DNA of 64,000 nucleotides from Amycolatopsis nalaikhensis (GCF_030264295.1 NZ_CP127173.1:2673501-2737500); one strand, 5' to 3'; positions 1 to 9,325 are shown, counted from the first letter of the stretch. Notes: generated by a model from the letters alone, not told the origin. Made by a program: numbers and translations.

Positions 1-451
1 GCGTGACTTCGGTGCCGGTCAAGCGATAGGGCCTCGGGCGCGGCGTCGGCTCGGCCTTGCCGTGGGTGTTCGCGCCGCGGTACCACTCCTGCCCGTCGGT
101 GGTGGTCCAGTACTCCCAGGTCTCCTTGCCCACCTTCGTCGTCGAGTGCCAGTACTTGCCGGTGCCGACCTGGGCTCGCTCGGCGACCCTGGCGGCCGCG
201 AGGAGGACCGCCGGGCCGGTTTCGGCTGGTGCCACGGCCCGCGGAGGCGGCGGCGCCGGAGTCGCGGGCAGGGTCGCCACCACGACGGCTGCCGCGGCCG
301 CCACCAGACCGGCGCCGACGACGAACGGGCGCGCCCGACGCCGTCGGGCGCCGAGCATCCGGTTCTGGAGGCGGTGACGGCTGCGGTCGACGACGTCCTG
401 GGCGGGTTCGTCCGGGAGCAGGGCCGTGCGCAGCGTCTCGAGGTCAGTCAT
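1..451 (-). CDS. Membrane-anchored CU044_5270-like protein, partner of the ECF sigma factor (partial)
   Basis: Only the first 150 codons are in the window; the C-terminus lies beyond base 1. It starts MTDLETLRTALLPDEP, has an Arg-rich stretch (ARRRRARP, about residues 36-43), then one hydrophobic membrane segment (about 45-65) and an outer part with Trp/Tyr-rich sequence (KYWHSTTKV). The ATG overlaps the end of the upstream sigma-factor gene by 8 bases, so the two are translationally coupled. Proteins of this layout sit beside SigE-like sigma factors in actinomycetes and are taken to be membrane regulators or anti-sigma-like partners. That role is inferred from position, not from a recognisable zinc anti-sigma motif, which I do not see. 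Confidence 0.75.
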   Translation of the reverse strand, partial: MTDLETLRTALLPDEPAQDVVDRSRHRLQNRMLGARRRRARPFVVGAGLVAAAAAVVVATLPATPAPPPPRAVAPAETGPAVLLAAARVAERAQVGTGKYWHSTTKVGKETWEYWTTTDGQEWYRGANTHGKAEPTPRPRPYRLTGTEVT

Positions 452-959
452 CGGTGGCCTCCGGGGCGAGAACGGGAGCGAGTTTCTTGCGGGCGCGCGT
501 CAGCCGGGAGCCGACCGTGCCCGGGGAGATGCCGAGCGCTTCGGCGACTTCCGCGTAGCCGAGGTCGGCGAGGGCGACCAGCAGCAGGACGTCACGCTCG
601 CCCGAAGTGAGCCGGGCCAGCGCTTTCCCCAGCTGCCCGGCCACGACGACGCGGTTTTCGTGGCCATCGGCGGGCCGGGGCGGTTCGAGCCGGGAGAGCG
701 CGCGGTAGTGGCGGGCTTCCTTGCGGCGGTGTCTTGACACCAGGTTCGTCGCGATGCCGAACAGCCAGGCGCGCAGCTCGCCGCGGGCGGGGTCGAACGT
801 CTCGCGGCGGTCGAAGGCCACCAGGAACGTCTCGGCGGCGACGTCCTCGGCGACCTGCGCGCCGAGGCGGCCGGCGACGTAGCGGTAGATCTCGGCGAAG
901 TGGCGGTCGTGCACCTCGGTGAACCGCTCGATGCCGTTCACCGGGGCTGCCTCGGTCAT
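444..959 (-). CDS. ECF-family RNA polymerase sigma factor
   Basis: A 171-residue sigma-70 factor of the extracytoplasmic-function class. Region 2 is at about 15-85 (VAEDVAAETFLVAFDRR, then LRAWLFGIATNLVSRHRR) and region 4 at about 115-165 (LTSGERDVLLLVALADLGYAEVA, then an HTH ending GTVGSRLTRARKKL). The two-domain layout with no region 3 is typical of ECF factors. ATG at 959 is chosen because GGAAGGGA lies just upstream and the family starts about 15 residues before region 2; a much longer open frame upstream runs antisense to the amidase and is not coding. Its stop overlaps the start of the downstream membrane protein. It probably reads an envelope or stress signal passed by that partner. 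Confidence 0.92.
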   Translation of the reverse strand: MTEAAPVNGIERFTEVHDRHFAEIYRYVAGRLGAQVAEDVAAETFLVAFDRRETFDPARGELRAWLFGIATNLVSRHRRKEARHYRALSRLEPPRPADGHENRVVVAGQLGKALARLTSGERDVLLLVALADLGYAEVAEALGISPGTVGSRLTRARKKLAPVLAPEATDD

Positions 960-1021
960 GGGTTCCCTTCCCGTCGGCGACAGCTTCACCACCACTTCGC
1001 CGGAGGAGCGGAACTTCTTCC

Positions 1022-2407
1022 CTATCCGATCGGCCAGGGGCGCTGCGGCCCGCGAAGGCGTTCGTACGCCGCGGCCGTCCGGAGGACGCCGACGTCGTCG
1101 AAGCGGCGGCCGGTGAGCTGGAGGCCGATCGGGCGGCCGTCGTCGGTGTACCCGCAGTTCAGCGACACCGACGGCTGGCCGGACATGTTGTACGGCACCG
1201 TGAACGCGATGTGCTCGAACGGCCGCGCCGGGTCGTTCGTCGGCGACGCCCACTCCGCCGGTGGGGCCGCGACCGGGCACGTCGGGGACAGCACGACGTC
1301 GAACGCCGAGGTCGCGCGCAAGGCCGCGACGCTGATCGCGTCGATCTGGGCGAAGCCGCGGTAAACGTCCACTCCGGACACGTCCGCGCCGCCCGCGGCC
1401 CAGTCCGCGATGTACGGCAGGACCTTCGCGCGCCGGTCGGCGGGCAACGCCGACATGTCCGACCAGGCTCGGGTGCGCCAGAAGACGTCCAGGCCGTTCA
1501 GCATTTCGCGGGTCAGGAACGGCCCGACCGGCTCGACCACCGCGCCCGCGCTCTCGAACACCCGCGCCGCCGCGGTGACGGCGTCGAGCGTCACCGGGTC
1601 GACCGGGAGGCCGGGGCCGGAGTCGAGGTGCAGGCCGACGCGCAAGCCGGTCAGCGAAGAATCCAAAGAAGACCACGGCAGGTCGACCGGGGGCAGGCTC
1701 AGGTGGTCACGCGCGTCGGGCCGCGAGAGCACGCTCATCAGCAACGCCGTGTCGGCAACCGTGCGCGTCATCGGCCCGGCGACGCGGCCGAGGAACGGCG
1801 GGTCGACCGGCACGCGGCCGAAGCTCGGCTTCAGCCCGACCAGGCCGCACCAGCCCGCGGGCAGCCGGATCGAGCCGCCGATGTCGGTGCCCACGTGCAG
1901 CGGCCCGTAGCCCGCCGCGGCCGCCGCGCCCGCGCCCGCGCTCGAGCCACCCGGGGTCGCCGACGGCTTCCAGGGGTTGCGGGCCGTCGTGTGGAAGCTC
2001 GAGAGGCCGGACGTCAGCATCCCGTAGTCCGGCATGGTCGTCTTGGCCAGCAGCACGCCGCCGGACTCGCGGACCCGCGCCGCCGCCGGGGCGTCCTCCG
2101 CGGCCGGGACCAGCGCGGTCGCCGCCGTGCCCAGTGGGACCGGCGTGCCGCGCGTGGCGATGTTCTCCTTCAGCGTCAGCGGGACGCCGTCGATCGGGCC
2201 CAGCGGTTCGCCGGACGCCCAGCGAGCTTCGGACGCCTTCGCGTCATCGAGAGCCCCCGAAGGGTCGTACGCGTACAACGCGTGCAACTCCGGCTCTCGC
2301 GCTTCGATGCGCGCCAACACCGCTTCGGTCACCTCGACCGGCGAGAGCGTCTTCGCGCGGTACTGCGCGACGAGGTCGACGGCGGTCAGGTCGGGTAGCT
2401 CGGTCAA
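1022..2407 (-). CDS. Amidase (amidase signature family)
   Basis: A 461-residue amidase-signature hydrolase that cleaves carboxamides to acid and ammonia or amine. The Ser-cisSer-Lys triad is visible: Lys80 in PLTLKEN, cis-Ser155 in TPGGSSAGAG and the nucleophile Ser179 in VGTDIGGSIRLP. The frame begins at a TTG codon that follows a strong AGGAGGGG ribosome site by four bases; I see no better ATG or GTG, so a TTG start is likely. It is the last gene of the eight-gene minus-strand operon that begins with the peptide-type ABC importer, 12 bases after the short-chain dehydrogenase gene. Inference: it hydrolyses an amide imported by that transporter. The exact substrate cannot be read from sequence. 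Confidence 0.92.
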   Translation of the reverse strand: MTELPDLTAVDLVAQYRAKTLSPVEVTEAVLARIEAREPELHALYAYDPSGALDDAKASEARWASGEPLGPIDGVPLTLKENIATRGTPVPLGTAATALVPAAEDAPAAARVRESGGVLLAKTTMPDYGMLTSGLSSFHTTARNPWKPSATPGGSSAGAGAAAAAGYGPLHVGTDIGGSIRLPAGWCGLVGLKPSFGRVPVDPPFLGRVAGPMTRTVADTALLMSVLSRPDARDHLSLPPVDLPWSSLDSSLTGLRVGLHLDSGPGLPVDPVTLDAVTAAARVFESAGAVVEPVGPFLTREMLNGLDVFWRTRAWSDMSALPADRRAKVLPYIADWAAGGADVSGVDVYRGFAQIDAISVAALRATSAFDVVLSPTCPVAAPPAEWASPTNDPARPFEHIAFTVPYNMSGQPSVSLNCGYTDDGRPIGLQLTGRRFDDVGVLRTAAAYERLRGPQRPWPIG

Positions 2408-2419
2408 AGCCCCTCCTCA

Positions 2420-3172
2420 CTAAGCGGGCGGAAGAAAGCGGCCGTCGACGGCGGTCCAGCCGCCGTCCACCGCCAGCACGGAGCCGGTCACGAACGTCGA
2501 AGCGTCCGAAGCGAGGTACACGACGGCTCCGGCCAGCTCGTCCGGACGCGCCCACCGCCCCAACGCGCTCTTCATCGCGTACGCGTCGTACCACTCCGGG
2601 TTGGCCTTGATCTGCGCGGTCAACGGCGTTTCGACGACGCCGGGCGCGATCGCGTTGACCCGTACCCCGGCCGGGCCGAACTCCGCCGCGGCCGTGCGGA
2701 ACAGCTGGACGAGCCCGGCTTTCGTGGCCGCGTACGGCCCTTGGCCCGGCTCGACGGTCGTGCCGCGGATCGACGAGAACCCGATGATGCTGCCGCGCCC
2801 GCGCGCGGCCATCCGGCCACCGAACGCCCGCACGACTTCGAAGGTCGCGCCCAGGTTGAGCGTGACGACGCGGTCGAACTCCTCGCGGGTGTAGTCGACC
2901 AGCCGCTTGCGCACGTTCATCGCGGCAGTGAGCACGACGACGTCGACGTCGCCCAGCTCCACCGCGGCGCGCTCGACGGCGTCGGGTTCCAGCAGGTCGA
3001 TCTCGTACGGCTCCCCCACGCCCGCCTCGCGCGCGGCTTCGAGGTCGCGGTCCGCGCAGACCACGTCGGCGCCGTGCGCGGCCAAGGCTCGCGCGGCTTC
3101 GCGGCCGATGCCGCCCGCGCCGAGCACCACGGCGCGGCGGCCGTCCAGGCGGAACAGGTTCTCGTAGGTCAC
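2420..3172 (-). CDS. Short-chain dehydrogenase/reductase
   Basis: A 250-residue classical SDR oxidoreductase. The Rossmann motif is GAGGIG (about 18-23), an acidic residue follows strand 2 (CADRD, favouring NAD over NADP), and the catalytic residues are Ser133/134, Tyr147 and Lys151 (YAATK). The C-terminal ASTFVTGSVLAVDGGW segment is typical. The GTG start overlaps the stop of the aldehyde dehydrogenase gene by four bases (GTGA). Paired with an aldehyde dehydrogenase it probably oxidises an alcohol to the aldehyde taken by its neighbour, but substrate specificity is not deducible. Confidence 0.92.
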   Translation of the reverse strand: MTYENLFRLDGRRAVVLGAGGIGREAARALAAHGADVVCADRDLEAAREAGVGEPYEIDLLEPDAVERAAVELGDVDVVVLTAAMNVRKRLVDYTREEFDRVVTLNLGATFEVVRAFGGRMAARGRGSIIGFSSIRGTTVEPGQGPYAATKAGLVQLFRTAAAEFGPAGVRVNAIAPGVVETPLTAQIKANPEWYDAYAMKSALGRWARPDELAGAVVYLASDASTFVTGSVLAVDGGWTAVDGRFLPPA

Positions 3173-4581
3173 GGGCGCAGCACCGCCATCCTCGTCACGG
3201 TCAGCTCTTCGACGGCGAACCGCGGTCCTTCGCGGCCGATGCCGGAGTCCTTCACGCCGCCGTAGGGCATGGTGTCCGAGCGGAAGCCGGGCACCTCGTT
3301 GACGACGACGCCGCCGACTTCGAGTTCGTCGAGCGCGCGGAACGCCGTGTTCAGCGACCGGCTGTAGACGCTGGCGTGGAGCCCGTAGCGGGACGCGTTG
3401 ACCGCGGCGAACGCTTCGTCCACATCGGACACTGTGCGCACGCAGACGACCGGACCGAAGATCTCCTCGTCCCAGGCCTCGACGCCGTCCGGGACGTCGA
3501 GGAGGACCGTCGGCCGCAGCACGGTGCCCTCGACACCGCCGCCGACCCGGCGAGCGCCGGACTTCTCGATCCACGCGGCGACGCGCTCGGTGGAGGCGGG
3601 GTCGATCAGCGCGGACACCCGTGTCTTCTCGTCACGCGGATCGCCGACGACGACCTCGTCGAGCCGGGCCAGCAGCCGTTCGGTGAACTCCTCGGCCACC
3701 GATGCGACGACCAGCACCCGCTGCACCGAGATGCACGCCTGCCCGGACGCGTAGAAGCCGCCGCGCAGCACGGCGTCCACGGCCGCTTCGAGATCAGCGT
3801 CGTCGGCGACGACGAGCGCCGCGTTCGAACCCAGCTCCAGCAACGTCTTCGTCGGGGCCGCGTCCCGCGCGATGCGGTGGCCGACCGCGGCCGAGCCGGT
3901 GAAGGACACCGCGCCGATCCGGCGGTCGGTCGTCAGGGCCGCGCCGACCGCGGCGTCGCCGGTGACCAGCTGGACCATGGCGGGAACCGGCGCGAGCGAC
4001 CGGACGAGGTGGACCAGCCAGAGCGTGGCCAACGGCGTCTGCGGCGCGGGCTTCACGATCACCGGGCAGCCCGCGGCGATGGCGGGCGCGATCTTGTGCG
4101 ACGCCAGCAGCAGCGGGTAGTTGAAGCCCGCGATGCCGACGACGACGCCGATCGGCTTCCGCTTCCAGAACCCGACCAGGCCGTCACCCGAGGGGAGCAA
4201 GTCCAGCGGCACGGTCTCGCCGTGCAGCCGCGACACCTCTTCGGCGGCAGCTTCCCACGTGACGATCGTGCGCGCGACCTCGACGCGACAGTCGACGAGC
4301 GGCTTGCCGGTCTCCAGCACGAGCAGGTCTTCGAATTCGGAGCGCCGAGCCGACAGAGCGGCGGCGACGTCTTTCAACAAGGCACGACGAGTCCGCGAAG
4401 GCAGCGAAGCCACTTCGCGCGCGACGGCGACAGCTTCGTCCACAGCGCGCGTAGCCAGCTCGGGAGTCCCGATCGGCGCGGTGCCGATGACACTCCCGTC
4501 GTAGGGGAAAACGATTTCCGCGACATCCACAGTGGACACCCAGCCCGCGCCGACCGGCAGGCCGTCCGGGTACTCAGCCAT
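3169..4581 (-). CDS. Aldehyde dehydrogenase (NAD(P)-dependent)
   Basis: A 470-residue ALDH-superfamily enzyme converting an aldehyde to the acid. The catalytic Cys283 sits in GGFYASGQAC, the general base Glu249 in LLELGSNAAL, Asn154 in AGFNYPL and the cofactor Lys177 in VIVKPAP; SFTGSAAVG forms the cofactor-binding turn. The usual ALDH Cys loop and length are complete, so the enzyme should be active. ATG at 4581 is chosen because GGAGG lies five bases upstream; a GTG six bases earlier is possible. The start overlaps the end of the ABC ATPase gene by eight bases. It resembles lactaldehyde or phosphonoacetaldehyde-type ALDHs more than betaine-type, but I would not name a substrate. Confidence 0.92.
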   Translation of the reverse strand: MAEYPDGLPVGAGWVSTVDVAEIVFPYDGSVIGTAPIGTPELATRAVDEAVAVAREVASLPSRTRRALLKDVAAALSARRSEFEDLLVLETGKPLVDCRVEVARTIVTWEAAAEEVSRLHGETVPLDLLPSGDGLVGFWKRKPIGVVVGIAGFNYPLLLASHKIAPAIAAGCPVIVKPAPQTPLATLWLVHLVRSLAPVPAMVQLVTGDAAVGAALTTDRRIGAVSFTGSAAVGHRIARDAAPTKTLLELGSNAALVVADDADLEAAVDAVLRGGFYASGQACISVQRVLVVASVAEEFTERLLARLDEVVVGDPRDEKTRVSALIDPASTERVAAWIEKSGARRVGGGVEGTVLRPTVLLDVPDGVEAWDEEIFGPVVCVRTVSDVDEAFAAVNASRYGLHASVYSRSLNTAFRALDELEVGGVVVNEVPGFRSDTMPYGGVKDSGIGREGPRFAVEELTVTRMAVLRP

Positions 4582-5344
4582 CGTCACCTCCGCTCAACCG
4601 GGCCAGCTCCGCGCGCAGGTTGGGTGCGGCGGCCAGCAGTTCCCGGGTGTACTCGTGCCGCGGCGCGTCGTAGACCTGATCGACGTCGCCGAGCTCGACG
4701 ATCTCGCCGCGGCGCATCACCGCGACGCGGTCGCAGACGTGCCGGACGACGCCGAGGTCGTGCGACACGAAGATCAGGGTCAGCGCGAACTGGTCCACCA
4801 AGGACGCGAGCAGGTCGAGGATCTGCCCTCGGACGGAGACGTCGAGGGCGCTGACCGGCTCGTCGGCGATGAGGACGCTCGGGTTCGGCGCGAGCGCGCG
4901 GGCGATCGAGATCCGCTGGCGCTGGCCGCCGGAGAACTGGTGCGGGTAGCGCTGCGCGGCGTCGGACGGCAGGCCGACGGCGGCGAGCAGCTCGGCGACG
5001 CGGTCCGGCTCGCGGCGGCCGAGCGGCTCGGACACGATGTCGAGCACGCGCATCCGCGGGTCGAGCGAGCCCATCGGGTCCTGGAAGACGATCTGCAGCT
5101 CCGAGCGCAGGAACCCCAGCTTGCGTTCGGGCAGGTTGTCGATACGTCGACCCTGGAACGACACGGTGCCCGCGGTCGGCTTGTCGAGCGCGGCCAGCAG
5201 CCGGACCAGCGTCGACTTGCCCGAGCCGGACTCGCCGACGATGCCGAACCGCTGCCCCGCTTCGACGTCGAAGCTGACGCCGCGCAGGGCGTGGACGTCC
5301 CGGCGGGCGTAGCGGCGTTCGAGTTCTCGGACTTCGATGATCAT
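4574..5344 (-). CDS. Peptide/nickel-type ABC importer, second ATPase (DppF-like)
   Basis: A 256-residue cytoplasmic ATPase. It has Walker A GESGSGKST, the Q-loop QDPMGSLDPRM, signature FSGGQRQRISIARAL and Walker B VLIADEPVSALDVSV, all intact. The C-terminal tail (RHEYTRELLAAAPNL) is the family's oligopeptide-transporter extension. It pairs with the other ATPase just upstream to form a DppDF-type heterodimer that powers import. The ATG overlaps the stop of the first ATPase gene by four bases (ATGA). Confidence 0.93.
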   Translation of the reverse strand: MIIEVRELERRYARRDVHALRGVSFDVEAGQRFGIVGESGSGKSTLVRLLAALDKPTAGTVSFQGRRIDNLPERKLGFLRSELQIVFQDPMGSLDPRMRVLDIVSEPLGRREPDRVAELLAAVGLPSDAAQRYPHQFSGGQRQRISIARALAPNPSVLIADEPVSALDVSVRGQILDLLASLVDQFALTLIFVSHDLGVVRHVCDRVAVMRRGEIVELGDVDQVYDAPRHEYTRELLAAAPNLRAELARLSGGDDG

Positions 5345-6072
5345 CGCCGGGCCTCCAGGTCCGAGGCGGCCAGGAGCTTCCGCGTGTAGTCGTGCGAAGG
5401 CGACGTCAGCACTTCACGCGTCGGGCCCGCTTCGACGATCTCGCCGTCGAGCATCACCAGCACGCGCTCGCACACCGAAGCGACCACCGCGAGGTCGTGC
5501 GTGATGAACAGGAGGGCACTTTCACGTGAAAGTGCCGTCTTGATGAGCGAGAGGATCTGGGCTTGGACCGTGACGTCGAGGGCCGTGGTCGGCTCGTCGC
5601 AGATCAGCAGCGATGGCTCGTTCGCCAAGGCCATCGCGAGGACCACGCGCTGGCGTTGTCCGCCCGACAGCTGGTGCGGGTACGCGCGGGCCGTGCCCGC
5701 CAGCCCGACGGAAGCGAGCAGGTCCTCGGCGCGGTGGCGGCGGCCGTGGATCCGGCCGGGCTCGGTGACCTGGCGGCCGACGCGCATGGCCGGGTTCAAC
5801 GCCGTCATCGGCTCCTGGAACACCATCGCCAGCTCGTCGCCGCGCAGCTGGGAGAGGTACTTTTCGGACATTCCGAGCAGTTCGCGGTCACCCAGCCGGA
5901 TCGAACCGGACGCGCGGAGTTCTTCCGGCAGCAGGCCCATGATCGACAGTGCCGTCAGCGACTTGCCGGACCCGGACTCGCCGATCAGGCCGACGCGCTC
6001 GCCGGGCCCGATGTCGAAGGAGACGTCGCGGACCAGGGACGAAACGCTGAGGCCACGCACCGAGAGCGTCAT
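5341..6072 (-). CDS. Peptide/nickel-type ABC importer, first ATPase (DppD-like)
   Basis: A 243-residue ATPase with Walker A GESGSGKSL, Q-loop FQEPMTALNPAM, signature LSGGQRQRVVLAMAL and Walker B LICDEPTTALDVTVQ. It ends in SHDYTRKLLAASDL, the oligopeptide-type C-terminal region, but is shorter than the roughly 330 residues of full DppD proteins and lacks the Cys-rich iron-sulfur tail seen in some. Its ATG overlaps the stop of the permease gene by four bases. It forms the ATPase pair with the next gene. Confidence 0.93.
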   Translation of the reverse strand: MTLSVRGLSVSSLVRDVSFDIGPGERVGLIGESGSGKSLTALSIMGLLPEELRASGSIRLGDRELLGMSEKYLSQLRGDELAMVFQEPMTALNPAMRVGRQVTEPGRIHGRRHRAEDLLASVGLAGTARAYPHQLSGGQRQRVVLAMALANEPSLLICDEPTTALDVTVQAQILSLIKTALSRESALLFITHDLAVVASVCERVLVMLDGEIVEAGPTREVLTSPSHDYTRKLLAASDLEARR

Positions 6073-6875
6073 ACGCGGGCCGCCAATCGTGGGTCGAGGC
6101 GGTCGCGCAGGCCGTCGCCGAGAAGGTTGAACCCCAGCACGGCCACGGCGATCGCGATGCCCGGCACCAACGCCAGCCGCGGGTGCACGGTCAGCAGCTC
6201 CTGGGACTCCTGCAGCATCCGGCCCCACGACGGCGTCGGCGGCCGCGTGCCGAAGCCGAGGAACGACAACGCCGCTTCGGCCAGCACGGCGATCGCGAAC
6301 GACACCGACGCCTGCACGATCAGCAGGCCGGAGATGTTCGGCAGCACGTGCCGCACGGCGATGGTCAGCCGCGACCGGCCGCCGGCGCGCGCGGCGAGCA
6401 CGAACTCCGTGCTCATCACCTGCAGCGTCCCGGAGCGGGCGATCCGCGCGAACGACGGGATGGTGGCGATGCCGATCGCGACCATCGCGGTGAGCGTGTC
6501 GGCGCCGAACACCGCGCCGAACATGATCGCCAGCAGCAGCGCGGGGAACGCGAGCACGAGGTCGTTGACCCGCATGACGAACTCGCCGAGCCAGCGCGGC
6601 GACATCCCGGCGAGGATGCCGAGCGGCGTGCCGATCACCGCGGCGATCCCGACCGCGACGACACCGACGTACAGCGTGGTCCGCGCGCCGACCATGATCT
6701 GGCTGAGCACGTCCCGGCCGAACTTGTCGGTGCCGAACCAGTGGGACGCGCCGAAGCCGAGCAGCCGGTGCGTCGCGTCGACCTTCACCGGGTCGAACGG
6801 CGTCCACAGGAACGACAGCAGCGCGGCCACCACGACCAGGCCGACGAGCACCCCGCCCAGGACGAGATTGCGCAT
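6069..6875 (-). CDS. Peptide/nickel-type ABC importer permease (DppC-like)
   Basis: A 268-residue inner-membrane permease with about six membrane segments. A first helix (LVLGGVLVGLVVVAALLSF) is followed by the DppC-type periplasmic loop HWFGTDKFGRDVLSQ, and the EAA coupling loop reads VLAARAGGRSRLTIAVRHVLPN. It ends PPTPSWGRMLQE followed by the last helices, the standard DppC arrangement. The start ATG shares one base with the stop of the DppB-like gene. Confidence 0.93.
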   Translation of the reverse strand: MRNLVLGGVLVGLVVVAALLSFLWTPFDPVKVDATHRLLGFGASHWFGTDKFGRDVLSQIMVGARTTLYVGVVAVGIAAVIGTPLGILAGMSPRWLGEFVMRVNDLVLAFPALLLAIMFGAVFGADTLTAMVAIGIATIPSFARIARSGTLQVMSTEFVLAARAGGRSRLTIAVRHVLPNISGLLIVQASVSFAIAVLAEAALSFLGFGTRPPTPSWGRMLQESQELLTVHPRLALVPGIAIAVAVLGFNLLGDGLRDRLDPRLAARV

Positions 6876-7819
6876 CACGAACCTCGCAATCGCGGGTCGA
6901 GCACGGTGTAGAGGACGTCGACGACGAAGTTGACCAGCAGCACGCCGACCACCAGCACGAGCACGATGCCCTGCACGGTCAGCAGATCGCGGGACCCGAC
7001 GGCGTCGAGCAGCATCGAGCCCAGCCCCGGCAGCACGAACACGCGCTCGACGACGACCGCGCCGATCAGCAGCGTCGCCAGCTGCAGCCCGAGCACGGTG
7101 ACCACCGGGACCGACGCGTTGCGCAAGCCGTGGCGCACCAACGCCTGCCCAGGACGCAAGCCTTTCGACCGCGCGGTGCGCAGGTAGTCCTGGCCGAGCG
7201 TGTCCAGCACCGCCGAACGCACATATCGCGTGAGCACCGCGCCCTGCACCAGGCCGAGCGACAGCGCGGGCAGGACGAGCCCGCGGAAGAACTCGCCGAA
7301 GTCCTGGTCGGGTGGCGTCCACCCGCCCGACGGCAGCCAGCGCAGCTGCACCGCGAAGATCTGCACCAGGATGATCCCAGCGAGGAACGCGGGGATCGCG
7401 ACACCGATCTGCGACAGCCCGGAAACGCCCGCGCCGGACGCCTTCCGGTGCTTCACCGCGGCGAACGTGCCGGCGGGGATCGCGATCACCAGCGCCACCA
7501 GCATTCCCGCCCCGACCAGCCAGAGCGTGACGCCGAGGCGGTCGAGCAGCTGCGGGCCGATCGCTTCGCGCGTGACGTACGAGCGGCCGAAGTCGCCGTG
7601 CAGCACGCCGCCGATCCAGTCGAAGTACTGCGTGACGAGCGGACGGTCGATGCCGAACTCCGCGCGCGTCTTCGCGAGCAGCTCCGGCGTCGCGTTGACG
7701 CCGAGCGCGACCTGCGCCGGATCGCCCGGCAGCACGGCCATGAACAGGAACACCACGATCGACGCGACCAGCACGCTGACCACGAAGATCGCCACCCGGC
7801 GCAGCACCTTGGCGGTCAT
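6875..7819 (-). CDS. Peptide/nickel-type ABC importer permease (DppB-like)
   Basis: A 314-residue permease. The N-terminal helix (VAIFVVSVLVASIVVFLFM) is followed by LPGDPAQVALG, the diagnostic DppB motif. The EAA loop is YLRTARSKGLRPGQALVRHGLRNA. It partners the DppC-like protein to form the channel. The ATG overlaps the end of the binding-protein gene by four bases. All five transporter components are present and undamaged. Confidence 0.93.
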   Translation of the reverse strand: MTAKVLRRVAIFVVSVLVASIVVFLFMAVLPGDPAQVALGVNATPELLAKTRAEFGIDRPLVTQYFDWIGGVLHGDFGRSYVTREAIGPQLLDRLGVTLWLVGAGMLVALVIAIPAGTFAAVKHRKASGAGVSGLSQIGVAIPAFLAGIILVQIFAVQLRWLPSGGWTPPDQDFGEFFRGLVLPALSLGLVQGAVLTRYVRSAVLDTLGQDYLRTARSKGLRPGQALVRHGLRNASVPVVTVLGLQLATLLIGAVVVERVFVLPGLGSMLLDAVGSRDLLTVQGIVLVLVVGVLLVNFVVDVLYTVLDPRLRGS

Positions 7820-9306
7820 CGTGGCGCCAGCCCGGTGAGGTCGAAGGACTCGCTGACCTGGTTCTGCACGAACCCGCCGACTTTCGCCTTCGCGACGATC
7901 ACGTTGGGGAACAGGAAGAGCCAGTCCGCGGCGGCGTCGGTGTTGAGCTGCCGCGCCACCTGCTTCATGTCGGCGACCTGCTGCTCCGGCGTCCCGCTGT
8001 CGGCCTCGGCGAGCAGCTGCTGGACGCGCTTGCTGTCGTAACCCCAGTAGTACTTGGGTTTCCCGAACGTCGTGATGTCGCGGGCTTCGACGTGCTGGAT
8101 GATCGACAGGTCGTAGTCGTGGTCGGTGAACACCTGCTTCAGCCACACCGCCGGGAAGTCGAGGGGCTCGATCGTGGTCCGCACGCCGATGTCGGCCAGT
8201 TGCGACTGCACGACCTGCGCGGCCGACACCGCGTACGGCAGGTTCGGGATCCGCATCCGCAGGTTCAGGTTCGTCGCCCCCGCCTCCGTCAGCAACGCCT
8301 TCGCCTTGGCCGGGTCGAACGGGTAGACGTTCGAAAGGTCCTCGTACCAGGGATCGGTCGGCGGAACCATGCTGCCGATCAGCGTGCCGCGCCCCGCCCA
8401 CGCCGTGTCCAGCAACGCCTTCCGGTCGATCGCGTACATCATCGCCTGCCGCACGCGCACGTCGTTGAACGGCGGCCGCGCGTTGTTCATGGCGAGGGTG
8501 ACCTCGCTGTTCGACGTGCCTTGGATGACTTGGAACCGGTCGTCGGCCTGGAACTGCGGGATCGAGTCCGGCGCGGTGATCGCCGAGATGACGTCGATCC
8601 CGTTGCTGGACAACGCGTTGTTCAACGCGGTCGGGTCCTTGATGTACTTGAGGACGACCGTCGTGTACGCCGGTTTCCGGCCCCAGTACGCGGGATTCGC
8701 CTTGAGCACCACGGAGTCGCCGCGTTTGCGCGCCGCCACGACGTACGGCCCGGTGCCGATCGGCTTGTTCGCCAGATCGGCGACGCCGGTCGGGCTGAAC
8801 ATCGCGCCGAGACGGCTGGTCAGGCTGAACAGCCAGCCGTTCGACGGCTTCGACAGCACGACCCGAGCGTGGTCCGGCGCCACGACGTCGACGTGGTCGA
8901 CGACGTCCATCGTGGACTTGATCGAGATCGTCCAGTCGGTTTTGACGCGCATCAGCGAGAACTTGACGTCCTCGGCGGTGAAGGGCGCGCCGTTGCTGAA
9001 CTTCACGCCGTCGCGGAGCTTGAAGTCGTAGGTCTTGCGGTCCGGGCTGATCGTCCACGACTGCGCGAGCAGCGGCACGACCCGGCCCTGCGCGTCGAGC
9101 CGCACCAGGCCTTCGTAGACGTTGTAGAGCAGCGCCTGCGGGATCGCGGCGCCGTCGGTCTTGGTGAAGTCGAAGTTCGCGGGCTCCGCCGTGAAGCCGA
9201 CGGAAAGCGTGTCCGGACCAGCGGAAACGCTGGCCGACGAGCCGGCCGAACACCCCGTGATCGCGAGCAGCAGCGCCGCCGCCAACGCGGGAATCCGGGC
9301 TTTCAT
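7816..9306 (-). CDS. Substrate-binding lipoprotein of the peptide-type ABC importer (SBP family 5)
   Basis: A 496-residue extracellular binding lipoprotein. The signal peptide ends in a lipobox with Cys19 (AITGC), so the mature protein is lipid-anchored on the outer face of the membrane. The body has SBP_bac_5 hallmarks: KTYDFKLRDGVKFSNGAPFTAEDV and later VRQAMMYAIDRKALLD. Family 5 proteins bind oligopeptides, nickel, opines or glycosides; which ligand applies is not visible. ATG at 9306 is preferred because GGAGG lies four bases upstream and it begins the signal peptide directly. First gene of the operon, reading away from the operator at 9326-9340. Confidence 0.94.
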   Translation of the reverse strand: MKARIPALAAALLLAITGCSAGSSASVSAGPDTLSVGFTAEPANFDFTKTDGAAIPQALLYNVYEGLVRLDAQGRVVPLLAQSWTISPDRKTYDFKLRDGVKFSNGAPFTAEDVKFSLMRVKTDWTISIKSTMDVVDHVDVVAPDHARVVLSKPSNGWLFSLTSRLGAMFSPTGVADLANKPIGTGPYVVAARKRGDSVVLKANPAYWGRKPAYTTVVLKYIKDPTALNNALSSNGIDVISAITAPDSIPQFQADDRFQVIQGTSNSEVTLAMNNARPPFNDVRVRQAMMYAIDRKALLDTAWAGRGTLIGSMVPPTDPWYEDLSNVYPFDPAKAKALLTEAGATNLNLRMRIPNLPYAVSAAQVVQSQLADIGVRTTIEPLDFPAVWLKQVFTDHDYDLSIIQHVEARDITTFGKPKYYWGYDSKRVQQLLAEADSGTPEQQVADMKQVARQLNTDAAADWLFLFPNVIVAKAKVGGFVQNQVSESFDLTGLAPR

Positions 9307-9325
9307 CCAGCCTCCAGGTAAGTAC

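Noticed and set aside
444..1676. One 410-residue minus-strand open frame over the sigma factor and amidase
   Set aside because: Only the last 171 residues look like a protein; the upstream part is Arg/Pro/Gly-rich antisense to the amidase.
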